From Aralia elata (taxonomy: Eukaryota; Streptophyta; Magnoliopsida; Apiales; Araliaceae): 64,000 bases of DNA. The position numbers were made by a program, and so were the translations under genes. Position 1 is the first letter of the stretch, and every line of letters begins with the position of its first letter. Positions 11,610 through 22,264 of this stretch are shown here, piece after piece. The notes beneath the pieces were generated by a model. The model worked only from the letters and a program-made list of their open reading frames with translations, did not search any database and had not been told where the DNA came from. The stretch is taken from the NCBI GenBank assembly GCA_034770075.1, contig CM068382.1, positions 16,796,616 through 16,860,615 on the forward strand. Reading direction: 5' to 3'.

Positions 11610-12672
11610 CGGCTGAATGATACATTTGTCTCTTCAAGTTGTTATTCATTTTTAAAATCGTTCTTAAAGTTCATTTTTTGTCAGTTAGGTCCTTAAAGTG
11701 ATATTTTCTGACATTTCCATTCCTTTTACCCGATTTAACCTCAACTCGACCCATTTAAACCAAATTTTGACAAAACCCGACTCGACCCAATTTCACAAAT
11801 AATTTTTTTTTAAAAAAATAAAAAGTTTTAAAATTATTTTTAAAATAATTATTATTTTAAAAAAAAATACTATTTTATTTTAAAAATATTTTCAAAAAAA
11901 ACTAGAGATATTTATTTTTTAAAAGATATGTAAATTTTCATAAAAATAATTAAAAAATTTAAGCTTTATTTTTTTCAATCTATATTTTATGAAACTTTAC
12001 TCATTTTTGAAAAAATAAAAGTTTTTAATATTTTTTCCTGAAAATAATAATTATTTTAAAAACTTTTTTAAAAAATATTTTATTTTAAAATATAAAAAAT
12101 AATAATTATTTTAAAAATAATATTTTATTTAAAATATTAAAAATAATTAATTTTTAAAATAATATTTTATTTTAAAATATTAAAAATACTTATTTTTTAA
12201 AAAATAATTATATTTTTAAAATCTATATTTTTTGAAATTTTACTTATTTTATGAAAAAAAGTTTCTAATATTTTTTCCTGAAAATAATAATAATTTTTAA
12301 TATTTTAAAATAAAATATTTTTAAATAATAATTAATTTTAAAATATTAATATGTTTTATAAATATTTAAAATAATAATAATGTTTAATATTTTAAAATAA
12401 AATAGTATTTTTAAAAGAATTTTAAAATAATAATTATTTTAAAAATAATTTTAAAACTTTTTAGTTTATTTTTACAAAAATTATTGGTTAAATTGGGTCG
12501 GGTCGGATTGGGTCAAAATTTGCTTAAAATGGGTTGGGTTAATGTCAAATCGAGTAAAAGGAACGGAAACACAAAAAAAGTCACTTTAAAGACTTAACTG
12601 ACGAAAAATAAACTTTAGGGACGATTTTAAAAGTAGATAACAACTTGAAGAGACAGATGTGTCATTCAGCCG
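11610..12672. mobile_element. Long-TIR element (Mutator-like or hAT-like), TSD TTTCT(G/A)AT
   Basis: Inverted arms of about 200 bp run from the ends inward (CGGCTGAATGATACATTTG left, CGGCTGAATGACACATCTG on the right arm's complement) and include CAACTTGAAGAGACAG and TTGGGTCGGGTCGG-type blocks. Flanks 11602-11609 and 12673-12680 differ at one of 8 bases. The core is extremely AT-rich and non-coding. Long arms and an 8-9 bp duplication fit a non-autonomous Mutator-like element best. Confidence 0.8.
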
Positions 12673-12704
12673 TTTCTAATCAAATTTTCCCCTGTACTAT
12701 ATTC

Positions 12705-14045
12705 AAAAGGTATATGGTTCTTAACAAAAATATACAACAATTAGAAAATATTTACAAAAACAAAATATCCACAAAATAATTACAAAAATAACGCCATCCT
12801 ATCCTCCTCTTCCGCCATGCCTTCTTTCTCCTCTTCCGTCATGCCTTCTTCCTCCTCTTTCGCCATCGTCTTCTTAAGCAAAAGCTTCCCCAACACCGAC
12901 GAGGAAAAACTGAGGGACTAACCACAAAGCACTAATTCGGGTGTTCTCTTGGACTACCATTTCTCTCCTTCTCTTTTCAATGATAGCAGAGGCTACCATA
13001 CCAGCCACTGAGAAACACAAGTCCTATTCCTTTCCCTATCTACTGTAACGAAACACTAGTATGGAGGTAATTAAACACTAGTATGGAGGTACTTAATTTT
13101 TGAAAGTGTAGTAACTAGTTTTGGTTACCTTTGTATTAAGGTTGGTTACCTCTGTATTAAGGTTTAGTTAACTTTGTATTAAAGTTTGGTTACCTTTATA
13201 TTAAAGGATGGTTACCTCTGTTTTAAGGTTGGATACCTTTTGTATTAAGTTTTGGTTACCATTGTATATAGGGTTGGTTACCTTTTGTATTAAAGGTTGG
13301 TTACCTCTGTATTAATGTTTGGTTATCTCTGTATTAAGGTTTGGTTACCTTTATATTAAGGGTTGGTTACCTTAGTATTAAGGTTTGATTACCTTTGTAT
13401 TAAATATTGGTAACCAAACCTTAATACGAAGGTAACCAACCTTTAATACAAAAGTAACCAAATCTTAATACAAAAGTAACCAACTCTTAATATAAAGGTA
13501 ACCAAACCTTAATACACATGTAACCAAACAGTAATACAGATGTAACCAACTTTTAATATAAAAGGTAACCAAAACTTAATACAAAAGGTATCCAACCTTA
13601 AAAACAAAGGTAACCAACCTTTAATACAAAGGTAATCAACCTTTAATACAAATGGTTACCTTGGTATGAAGGTTTGCCGAACCCATTAACTATTTGTCCG
13701 AAAAGAAGGAAGAAAACGAGCATGGAGTAGCCATGAACGAGCATGAAGGTTTCCGCCATTTTTAACGAGCATGAAGAAAACGAGCACGAAGGTTTTCGTC
13801 ATTTTTTACGGCTAAAAAAAAGCTTCTAACTTGATATAAAGTATTTATACGCAAGTGGAGAGAGGAGAAGAAGAAGAAATGGAAAGATGAGAGAGAAATG
13901 GAAAGAGAAGAAAAAGAAGAAATGGAAAGAGGAGAGAAAATACTTTTGTAAATAAAAATGAAAAAGTATAATACTTTTGTAATTATTTTATGGATGTATG
14001 ATTTTTGTAATTATTTTTAAAAATGTACTAATTTATGTAATTTAT
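12705..14045. mobile_element. Foldback element with minisatellite arms
   Basis: The outer ends are inverted copies (TAATTACAAAAATA type near 12775 and its complement near 14005). Inward come a CTCCTCTTCCGCCAT block near 12810 and complementary GAGGAGAAGAAG blocks near 13860, then the arrays at 13060-13665. The layout (inverted arms containing short tandem repeats) resembles foldback transposons. There is no coding capacity, and exact ends and target duplication were not resolved. Confidence 0.65.
13060..13665. repeat. Head-to-head minisatellite array, ~22-25 bp unit
   Basis: About 13 degenerate copies of a GGTTACCTTTGTATTAAGG unit run forward to about 13408. There the orientation flips, and about 11 copies of the complementary unit (CCTTAATACAAAGGTAACC) follow. 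The two halves could pair into a very long imperfect hairpin. Confidence 0.85.
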
Positions 14046-14514
14046 CCAAAGGCGGCATATTGCATACGACCCAACTTATCTTGGGATATGTAAAATTGAA
14101 ATTTAGTTAAAATTTGGGACTCAATCCCAAAACTTGGAATTAAGTTGCCAAATATAGCTTATGCTAATCAACCCCGATATACAAAAGTCTGTGAGCCGAT
14201 CCTTCTAATTGAAAAAAACGGTGAGTAATCTTGGTCGATAATTATGAGTCGACTCGGTTGACTTTGAAAAATTAAAACGATTTCTTTTCCATGCTATTTC
14301 CGTCTTTTCAACATTTGTTCTTTATTCTCTTTCTTGAGCAGGCTTCACAATCTCTCCGCTCCTTTACAAATTCTCCAACACCTACTCTTCTCCCTGGGGA
14401 CAAGAGATAGTTAATTGTAACACGATGGCTTCAAGCAATAGAAATAGATCCTCTCAAGCCTGTGTTAGAAGGGGAAGAAACATTCTTGCCATCAAATAAA
14501 ATTAGACACTAAAA

Positions 14515-15675
14515 ATGGAGGGTGAAGAAGGGAGGAGTAAGAGCGACTATTCAATGAATGAACAGCCAAAAGTTCGACCACATGAGGTGTACGCAGTCAG
14601 TATATACGACCTCTTCAATTTTGCCAATGCCCCCGTTCCCTTAACCAATCTAAGAAATCATAATTTTTCTTCTTTCTCTTACACACAAGAACAAGTATAA
14701 GTTGGGATATTTTTAAGCTTTTGTTTCACTATACTGGCTTGTAATTTCTCAGTAACCTTCAGAGTTTAATGCTCATAATTCATTACGATTAAGCATAGTC
14801 AGAGATTGATTCTCATGTCTATCAACTGTTTGATGAAATTTCTCATCGAATATTGGAGGGTAATTTAAGGTAAGCTTTAGTAGAATGTGACTATGCCTTA
14901 TTTTTTATAATCATGCAAGCATGTGGACATTTGTTATTCTGTCAATATACTTGAAATGAATTTAATCCTATAATGTTACAATTAAATATGGTTTAAGTAA
15001 AGCCTTTTAGTTTGAAATTTTTTTTTATTGATTTCACAATAGGCATTTGGGAAAGGTTTACACACCTGAAATGACATACGAATGTGGTAGCTTTATTTTT
15101 GGTTTGAGGTAAGAATCATAATCTATTTCCACGCACATTTTTTTATTTGTTAGTCTAACTATTCCAAATAGGGATCATTACCCTAAAAAAGGTGAAGAAA
15201 AGGTCCAAATAGAGAACGATTCCTCTGAGTTAATTTGGTTATCGAGCTTGACTTGAAATATGTGTTTAACTGAAAATTGCTCATTCATTTATATTTCCTA
15301 AACATTTAAGGCTGGATTTTTAACTTAGTGTTCTTTTAGTTCTTAATTAACAGTGCATGTATTTTCTAATGGCAAGTGCATCATTATTTTTGATTCTTCA
15401 GTTTTTTTGTGATACACCTGAAAAGGACAGGTAATGCTTTAGCTCTAACGAAGGATTTATCAAATTATTAGAACCAAAAAAATGTCATACAATATTTACC
15501 CCTATTTATGGACAGGTATGCTCGCAACGTTGCCTGTAAGGAACAATATTATAGAAAGCGTAAACATATTGCGATGGAGCATGAAAGTGAGGATCGCAGC
15601 AAGCTTAAGCGTGTTCATTATCAACGATCTATTTTGAATTCGTTGCCAAGTTTGCATCATGCAATAACAACATAA
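14515..15675 (+). pseudogene. Unidentified spliced gene fragment
   Basis: I do not recognise this gene. Several pieces look coding and are joined by good splice signals: a 61-codon frame at 14515-14700; a segment around 15043-15106 reading HLGKVYTPEMTYECGS with an AG acceptor before and GTAAGA after; about 15403-15431 reading FFCDTPEKDR with a GTAATG donor; and 15512-15675, after an AG, reading YARNVACKEQYYRKRKHIA and on to a stop. The last two join in phase. The basic, Lys/Arg-rich C-terminal part suggests a nucleic-acid-associated protein, but no family is assignable. It may be a decayed gene or a transposon-captured fragment. Confidence 0.35.
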
Positions 15676-15867
15676 CTAATTATAGTCGTGACTGCATGTA
15701 AGAAATTTATGTAAAAGACAAATAAATATCATGTGTTTGCCTTTGTTTTCTATAACTGTATGCTCCATCATGGTGCTCAAAGTTCATATTAATGTACAAC
15801 AAATATTAATGTATATACCTTTAGGGGAGTTGAACAAAATTAATGGAGGCAAATGGAAGAAAAAAAA

Positions 15868-16937
15868 CGGGATAATTAAACTTTTAGTACTTGTACTAGC
15901 GCCCGACTTACAAGTTGGTACCCAAACTGAAAAAACTTACAAACTGATGCTTGTACTAGAAAAAACTTACAATCCGTTAAATTTTAGGGTTCCGTTTAAT
16001 TATTAAGGTTCCTAACTTATAAGTTGGTACCCAAACTGAAAAAAAGTTACAATATAGTGCTTGTACTCGTAAAAACTTACAATCCGTTAAATTTTAGGGT
16101 TCCGTTTAATTATTAGGATTCCATATTGCTAGTTTCTTTTAATTTGCTCATAAATGTGTGTTTTAGTGCTTGTTGCAATTATTTTCCGTTTAATTATTAG
16201 GATTCCATTCGACTTGTGTTTTAGTATTTGTTTATTTATAGTATTATATGCACATGCATGTTCAATATTTCTTTAATTCAAGCAAATTTTTACTTTTGCC
16301 TAAAATGAGAAAATTCTTCACAAAAAATAAATAAAGTAAGATACCATGAGTTAGATAGATATATATGATGCTATTGAAAACTTTCAAAAAATAGTTTATA
16401 TACATTCTTCCATCATATATATTTAATATTAGCTAAAAAATTAGTATGAATAATTTTAAGAATAGTTTTTTAAGAATAATTTTAATTAAAATATTTTTAT
16501 AATACGAAATTTTTTAAGAATAATTTTAATTTTTAAATATATTTAATATTAGCTAAAAAATTAGTAGTGGTGGTAAAAAATGATAAAAATAAATTCAAAA
16601 TATCATGTCACTTTATAGTCCTATAATAAAAATGTATTAATTACAATTATAAAACCAATTAAAAATAAAAATACATATCAACCACCAGTTTGAGTACCAA
16701 CTTGTAAGTCGAGTTCTAGTATAGGTACCAAAAGTTTAATCACGTAGATTTTGTTAGTCAATCAGACTTTTCCGTCATGCCCGTTAGTCAAATTTAACGA
16801 TTTAACATAAATATTCAAGTACAAGCACCAGTTTGTAAGTTTTTTCTAGTACAAATACCAGTTTGTAAGTTTTTTCAGTTTGGGTACCAACTTGTAAGTC
16901 GGGTCCCAGTACAGATACTAAAAGTTTAATTATCCCG
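15868..16937. mobile_element. TIR element with CGGGATAATTAAAC ends
   Basis: Both ends carry the inverted terminus CGGGATAATTAAACTTTTAGT, and the arms (about 250 bp) repeat the GACTTACAAGTTGGTACCC and AAAAACTTACAA motifs in opposite orientation. A run of eight A residues lies on each side and may be the target duplication. No transposase is present. Internal tandem duplication of the arm motif is visible at 15900-16110. Confidence 0.75.
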
Positions 16938-17205
16938 AAAAAAAACTCACCGGAAAAAATGAAAGGAAAAACTGAGAATAAATAGGATAAAGGAGCGAAT
17001 AAAGAAAATGAGAGGAGAAAAAGTGATGCGGAAGATGGGTATAAGATAGGGTTTGAATAGATTAAAAAAAATTTAGAAAAAAATCCAATGCCCAGTCAGA
17101 TTGGCGTTAGATCTATTTTGACTTTTTGATTTTTTTTTAAATTTGTTTCATAAAAAAAATTTACAAGTTTTTTTTTTATAAAAAAAATGGGTTAAGATAA
17201 ATTAA

Positions 17206-17607
17206 GGGCATATTCGGAAACTCCTTATTTTAAATGACTTATAAGTTGTTTTAAGTTGGAACTTATAAGTAAAAGTGTTCGGCATCAATTTAACTTATAA
17301 GTCAAAAATTAAGTTAAAACAAGTTATGAAGGTGTTCGGCTCATAATGACTTATAAGTTAAAATAATGTAAAGATTACTAAAAAAGACATTAATAAAAAG
17401 AGGGGTAAAATAGACATTACATTTGGTCAAACTAAGTTATTTTAAAATGACTTATAAGTTATTTTAAAATAAGTCACAATTAGTTACTTATTTTTTTTTG
17501 ACTTAAAATTCAACTTATAAGTAAAAAAATAAGTCATTCCGGAACACTCAAATAGTAGCAAATGACTTATAAATGGTCAAATTTATAAGTCATTCCCGAA
17601 CACCCCC
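17206..17607. mobile_element. MITE rich in ACTTATAAGT
   Basis: Imperfect inverted ends (GGGCATATTCGGAA on the left; GGGGGTGTTCGGGAATG on the complement of the right) enclose repeated ACTTATAAGT and AACTTATAAGTCA motifs in both orientations. It is about 400 bp and non-coding. A similar degraded sequence lies at about 31760-31960. Confidence 0.7.
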
Positions 17608-18060
17608 AAGTAGTTAATTACTTCAAGCAATGTGATTATCAGCCAAGCCAACGCCACTTAAAGTGGCCTCCAAACTCTCCCACGCCCATTTAATTGGCGT
17701 GAGGCTAAAGATAAATGTACTTTAAGCCATTTTCGGAAATTTATCCGGATCACCCTATAAATATTCATATACACAAAAAATGTAATTCGAATGTAGCAAT
17801 CAACAAACAAAAAAATTGAAATAAAAAAGCAAAAGAGACCTGACACATTTGCTTTATAGTCCCATGCTTTTTCTTCTCTCTCTTCGGATCTCTTTCCGTT
17901 TGTTGACGAGTATTGGCCTTAAATCACCATCAATAATTTACTGTATAAATATAAGCTTCTACTCCATTTGTGTGTATACACATCAATTATGTATATATTA
18001 CTGTGTGTGATCATCCAAAAAGAAAAGTCAAATAAAGAGAGAAGAATTTGTTGTACATAC

Positions 18061-18141
18061 AGTTTGGAGAGGATAAGTGATGAGCTGAGCTATGATTCCA
18101 CCGCCGGCTCCGGCGACTCCATTGATCAAAGCGTCCTACAT
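18061..18141 (-). pseudogene. PXN: Relic exon 1 of peroxisomal NAD carrier (PXN-like)
   Basis: Read on the minus strand, this 27-codon exon gives M-stop-DALINGVAGAGGGIIAQL...TYPLQT, then a GTATGT donor. It matches the N-terminus of the Arabidopsis peroxisomal NAD carrier (mitochondrial carrier family) as I recall it, including the first carrier-repeat residues up to PLQT. Codon 2 (Ser in Arabidopsis) is TAG here, a one-base change from TCG. No later exons (carrier repeats with PX[DE]XX[KR] motifs) were found downstream in the window. Its location near SPC25 matches the Arabidopsis gene order, so this is most likely the remnant of the resident gene rather than a random insertion. Confidence 0.75.
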
Positions 18142-18649
18142 TTTATTGTTTAGGGGGAAATTTATGAATGGGAAAATATGATCGAATCCCTAGAGAGAGA
18201 GTATTTATTAAGATGGATTCTAACACAAATCAATGCATGCCCGGTGATTTAAATTTTAAACATAATAACAGTAATAGGAAAGCTGGTGGACTACCCCAGC
18301 ACAACCATATTGTAGACTGGTCAATTAATCGGCTGACAGGTTCTTCTGGGCCGGACCCATTGTGATCCAAACTGAAGCATCGGCCTTATGGAAGGGATTC
18401 AGGGAAACAAACATATCTACTTCAATTTTGATGTAAAAATATCGGGTCAGTGGTAATTAGTCCCACAAAATAGTCTGTCTTGCCTAATAATCCGATTATA
18501 TAAATACATTTTTGAATAAATACATTTTTTTTAAAAAAATCAAATAAATACATCTAAGTATGTGGTAACATTTTACAAGTGCTTTTATTAGTAGAATCTC
18601 CCAGTGCAACCCACATATTTTGTTGAAGTTACAATTTTGACCTTTTTTA

Positions 18650-18965
18650 AATATATATATAGGGACCTATTCCATAACAAGCGTTTGCTATGGACACTAT
18701 TCTAACAACCAAATCTTACAACGTTAATTCATAGATCCAATGGCCAAAAGAGGAACTGGTCGTAACTCTTAGTAGCGGCCAGATAAATTTTTTTTTTGCT
18801 GATCACTACTAAAAGTTGTGGTCAGGAGAAATTTCTAAAACACCCCTACATTAGTTAGATTTAAATAGTTTTTTGTTGACTGCAGAAAACTTTTTTGCTG
18901 ACCACTACTAAAAGTTCTGGCCAGAAGAAATGTCTAAAACATCCCTACCTTAGTTAGATTTAAAT
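18650..18965. repeat. Dispersed repeat, inverted relative to 23390-23510
   Basis: The stretch with CAACCAAATCTTACAACGTTAATTC and GACCACTACTAAAAGTT motifs recurs, complementary and degraded, at about 23390-23510. Two direct sub-copies of the second motif occur at about 18790 and 18900. The pair may be ends of a 4.9-kb insertion, but boundaries are not resolved. Confidence 0.45.
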
Positions 18966-18966
18966 A

Positions 18967-19455
18967 ATTTCAATATATAAAATATTTGTATAAATAATTT
19001 CTTAAGTAATAAAAATTAACATGTCAACTATATATAATGTATTTGTTTTTATAAATAATTTTTTAAGAAATAAAATTTAAAATTGTCGCAATGTATTTAT
19101 TTGTATGAATAGTTTCTTAAGTAATAAAATTTAACTTTGTCAGAAGGAAGTGTACCACTGTATTTGGAGTCCATGCGGCAATCTATTTGCTTGGATAAAA
19201 GAAGAGTGATTATTCTGAAAAATAAAGAAAATTTTAAATTTGTACATATAGATTTTATAATTACAAAAAAAATAAAAGGTGGAAACATTTATATAAAATT
19301 TATTATTTAAGCGAATGAGGTTTAAATTTTAAATAATCAAATTGTCACAATAATTGATAATGTTAAATTATATGGCATAAGAAATTATTTAAACAAATAA
19401 ATACATTAAATATAGTTGACAAAGTTAAATTTTATTACTTAAGAAATTTAAATTA
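18967..19455. repeat. Imperfect inverted repeat, AT-rich
   Basis: TTTCTTAAGTAATAAAATTTAA near 19110 is complementary to TTAAATTTTATTACTTAAGAAA near 19430, and neighbouring sequence also pairs, so the segment can fold into a large hairpin. It is probably a decayed TIR element. Confidence 0.5.
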
Positions 19456-21165
19456 AATACCAGTATTTGCTAAAATTAAGAGCAATCTTATCATTTTTAT
19501 ATTCCATACAATCTTTCTGAGTTTCATAGCAAACAAATGTTTGAGAGATTGGACAGTCTACCCTGCTTCTTATTCTTTGTTGAGGTTTTCGGAGAGTTCA
19601 GTTTTGTTTGTGGCCCTTGTAGAGTAGGGTTGGTGGTATTTGTACAGGAGATGCATGGGCTTAACTTCTAGCCAGTTATATTTTTTTTGATCCACCTGCT
19701 TCTTGTATGGAGTATCTTATTATATTTTAGACTTTCTTTCGACATCCATTACGTGTCTAATGTCAAAAATTTGAAATACTTCATATACAATTCTTGGACT
19801 ATTAAAGCTTTCTAATCAGTAACATGATTGAGTTATGCATTTATATCTATACTTATTGTGCTGATTGGAATATGCTAACAACAAGTGGCACTGGCAATTG
19901 TAGTGGTTAATAACTTTTTGGCTCATGGATATTTTATTCTTGTCTGTGGTTGCAGTTTATCTGCTTCTCTTTGTTTAGGAACACAAATCTCTCATATGGT
20001 CCATGTGTATCTGGCCTTCAATTCATTCCGAATTGATTTATCATTTCCCTTCGCTGGTTAAAGTATTAAGTTGTGTCATTGAGAAGTAATGGTGCGTTAA
20101 CCTTCTGTTTACCACGAAGCAATGTGTTCGTAGACTTTTACAATGCTTTCACACTATTGTAACAATTCGTCTTTGTTGCACTGTCTTTTTTGTTTTGTTT
20201 TGTTTTGTTTGTGTAATTATGAAAACTCTTATAAATATGGATAAATTGTTCACTGCTAAGATTAGTTATATATATCTATATTGTAAAGCCTCCGTGAGGT
20301 TTCTTCAACAAGCTTGATGTATTTGATGTATTTGGGTCACACATTTATCTTTTTTTTGGTTTCTTCAACAAGCTTGATGTATTTGGGTCACAATTTTTTT
20401 TGAGTTCGCAGTTTGCCTATGTCCTCGATACTGAAAATTTTAACTAAGGAGATCCTTACAAAAAAGGACTTCACACAAAAAGATTTTCTCAAAATAGGAA
20501 AAAACCTTAGTGTTAATAGTTTAAAACAAAATGTTAGTTATATATTTATAGGTAATGAAAGGGGAGGAGCTTTAGTGGTTGGGCGATGTGGGACTAAACA
20601 AAAAACATGGGTATTACAATCACAATAATTAATAATACTCTGTAGTGTAAATTTATTATCATTTTGACATTTATCTCACCTATATATACAACATTACAAG
20701 AAATTACTTCTAATTAATTTTAAGAATACTATTTTTAACCTCAAAAAGAAAAGAAAAAGAAAATGATACTTGGAGACTAGTATAAATTGTAGAAATATAT
20801 AATGAAACATTGAAAATATTTTACTATTCATTGCTATCCAATACAAATCATCAACCCGGTCACACTCACAAAATAATACATATCCTTTATTTTTTACTAG
20901 AGGCTAGAGCCTTACTGCAAAACCTTTATTACTAGACTTTCTAATTTAGAAAATTTCCTTTATTTCATGTGAAAAAGACAATCGATTCCATAACACTAGG
21001 TATTGAGATCACTCCATTACATTTATCTTTTAATTTTATTTAATACATAATAATTAACGATTCAAATATTATATTTAATTGTGTCTCTACTACTGTCGCT
21101 AAAACTAATATTTATATCTTTAAATGTGCATCGATGATATTGCGAGGAGAGATTCTAGGCAAACT
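19456..21165. other. Gene-free stretch upstream of the DUF26 relic
   Basis: No coding exon is supported. A short near-direct duplication (GTTTCTTCAACAAGCTTGATGTATTTG) occurs at about 20300 and 20360. The part from 19500 to 20200 is less AT-rich than its surroundings and could be old transcribed sequence, but nothing is recognisable. Confidence 0.35.
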
Positions 21166-22264
21166 TTAGCAAAATAGGATGGCTGTCACAACTGTTGTTA
21201 TTGCTGATAGAGCGATGGGAGATTCTTTGTTCCTTGCTCCTTTTCCTGCAAATATACTAGACAAATTAATAAAACGGACAATATTATATGAAATAAAAAT
21301 ATATTTTTAATATATGTTAATCTTTTAAATGAGACTTTTCTTTTTCTTTTTTCATTTTTTTTTGGTATTATATGAAACTGAGCGATTAACAACCGATTGA
21401 TACTCTTTTTCTTTAGCATCAAATTCTATATACAAACTGACAATATTTAACCAAAGGTTCCAAGTAACTAGAACCTATAATCACTTAGGATTTATTTGCC
21501 TACTAGTGTTTGAGCCACGATAGCATTTGATGCGTTTAATTTAGAACATCATTTTTGGTACGTTGTGTTTGAGGCCTAAACGCTGTATTTGTAAGTTAAA
21601 TAAATTATGTTTAAAATGATTTTAGGCAAACAAGATGTTCAAGTGCGCGCATTTAGATGTTCAAACGCTCTAAAAACACTAAACACTCCAAACGTAGGTA
21701 GACAAAACATAAATTTAAGGTATATATACCTGAAGCCCGACCAGTTGGTGGTGCAGTGACATCAACCGGTGGTATTGGGACATCAACCGGTGATGGTGGA
21801 GGAGCATCAGTCGTTGGTGGTCCACCGACCTTCAAAGTCTTATTATAGAAACACCCAATCTCATACCTAAAATGACAGTTTGGTGCAAGAACCCTTTCTC
21901 CTATTTTCCCATCACAACATTTTGGAAGAGTTTCGAACGTAAAATTTAAGCACTCATTACATTGTTGCTCAGACAAATTAGGCGTGCATTGCACAAGTCC
22001 ATAGATCATCGTATTATCCGAACCAACATACATATTACTAGTAGCAAACTTCATAACAGAATCATCCCTAGCTGGCACACCTCGTAAACTCTCCAACAAT
22101 TTTCTCACTACACTATTAAACTGAACAAAATTTGAGGCATTTTTAGGATTGTACACATAGGCATTAGGCAAAGTTTCCATTTCCCCATATATAGAACGAT
22201 CCGAATACCTTAACATGCAATTGTCATTCCATCCGATTGCCTCTTTTTGAGTAGGACAAATTTG
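21166..22264 (-). pseudogene. Truncated cysteine-rich receptor-like (DUF26/CRK) gene
   Basis: Minus-strand exon 1 (22264-21730) starts in the middle of a first DUF26 (Gnk2) domain (CPTQKEAIGWNDNC) just after an in-frame TAA. It contains a complete second DUF26 domain with the C-x8-C-x2-C motif (CTPNLSEQQCNEC), then a Pro-rich linker. A GTATAT donor joins in phase to 21245-21166, which encodes GKGARNKE followed by a hydrophobic stretch (ALSAITTVVTAILFC) and a stop. The signal peptide, half of domain 1 and the whole kinase are missing. Intact relatives are plasma-membrane receptor kinases; this copy looks like a pseudogene, though a short secreted or membrane-anchored DUF26 product cannot be excluded. 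Confidence 0.75.

Noticed and set aside
13060..13665. CRISPR-like array of short repeats
   Set aside because: Units are contiguous without unique spacers, flip orientation midway, and the host is a plant; it is a minisatellite in a foldback element.
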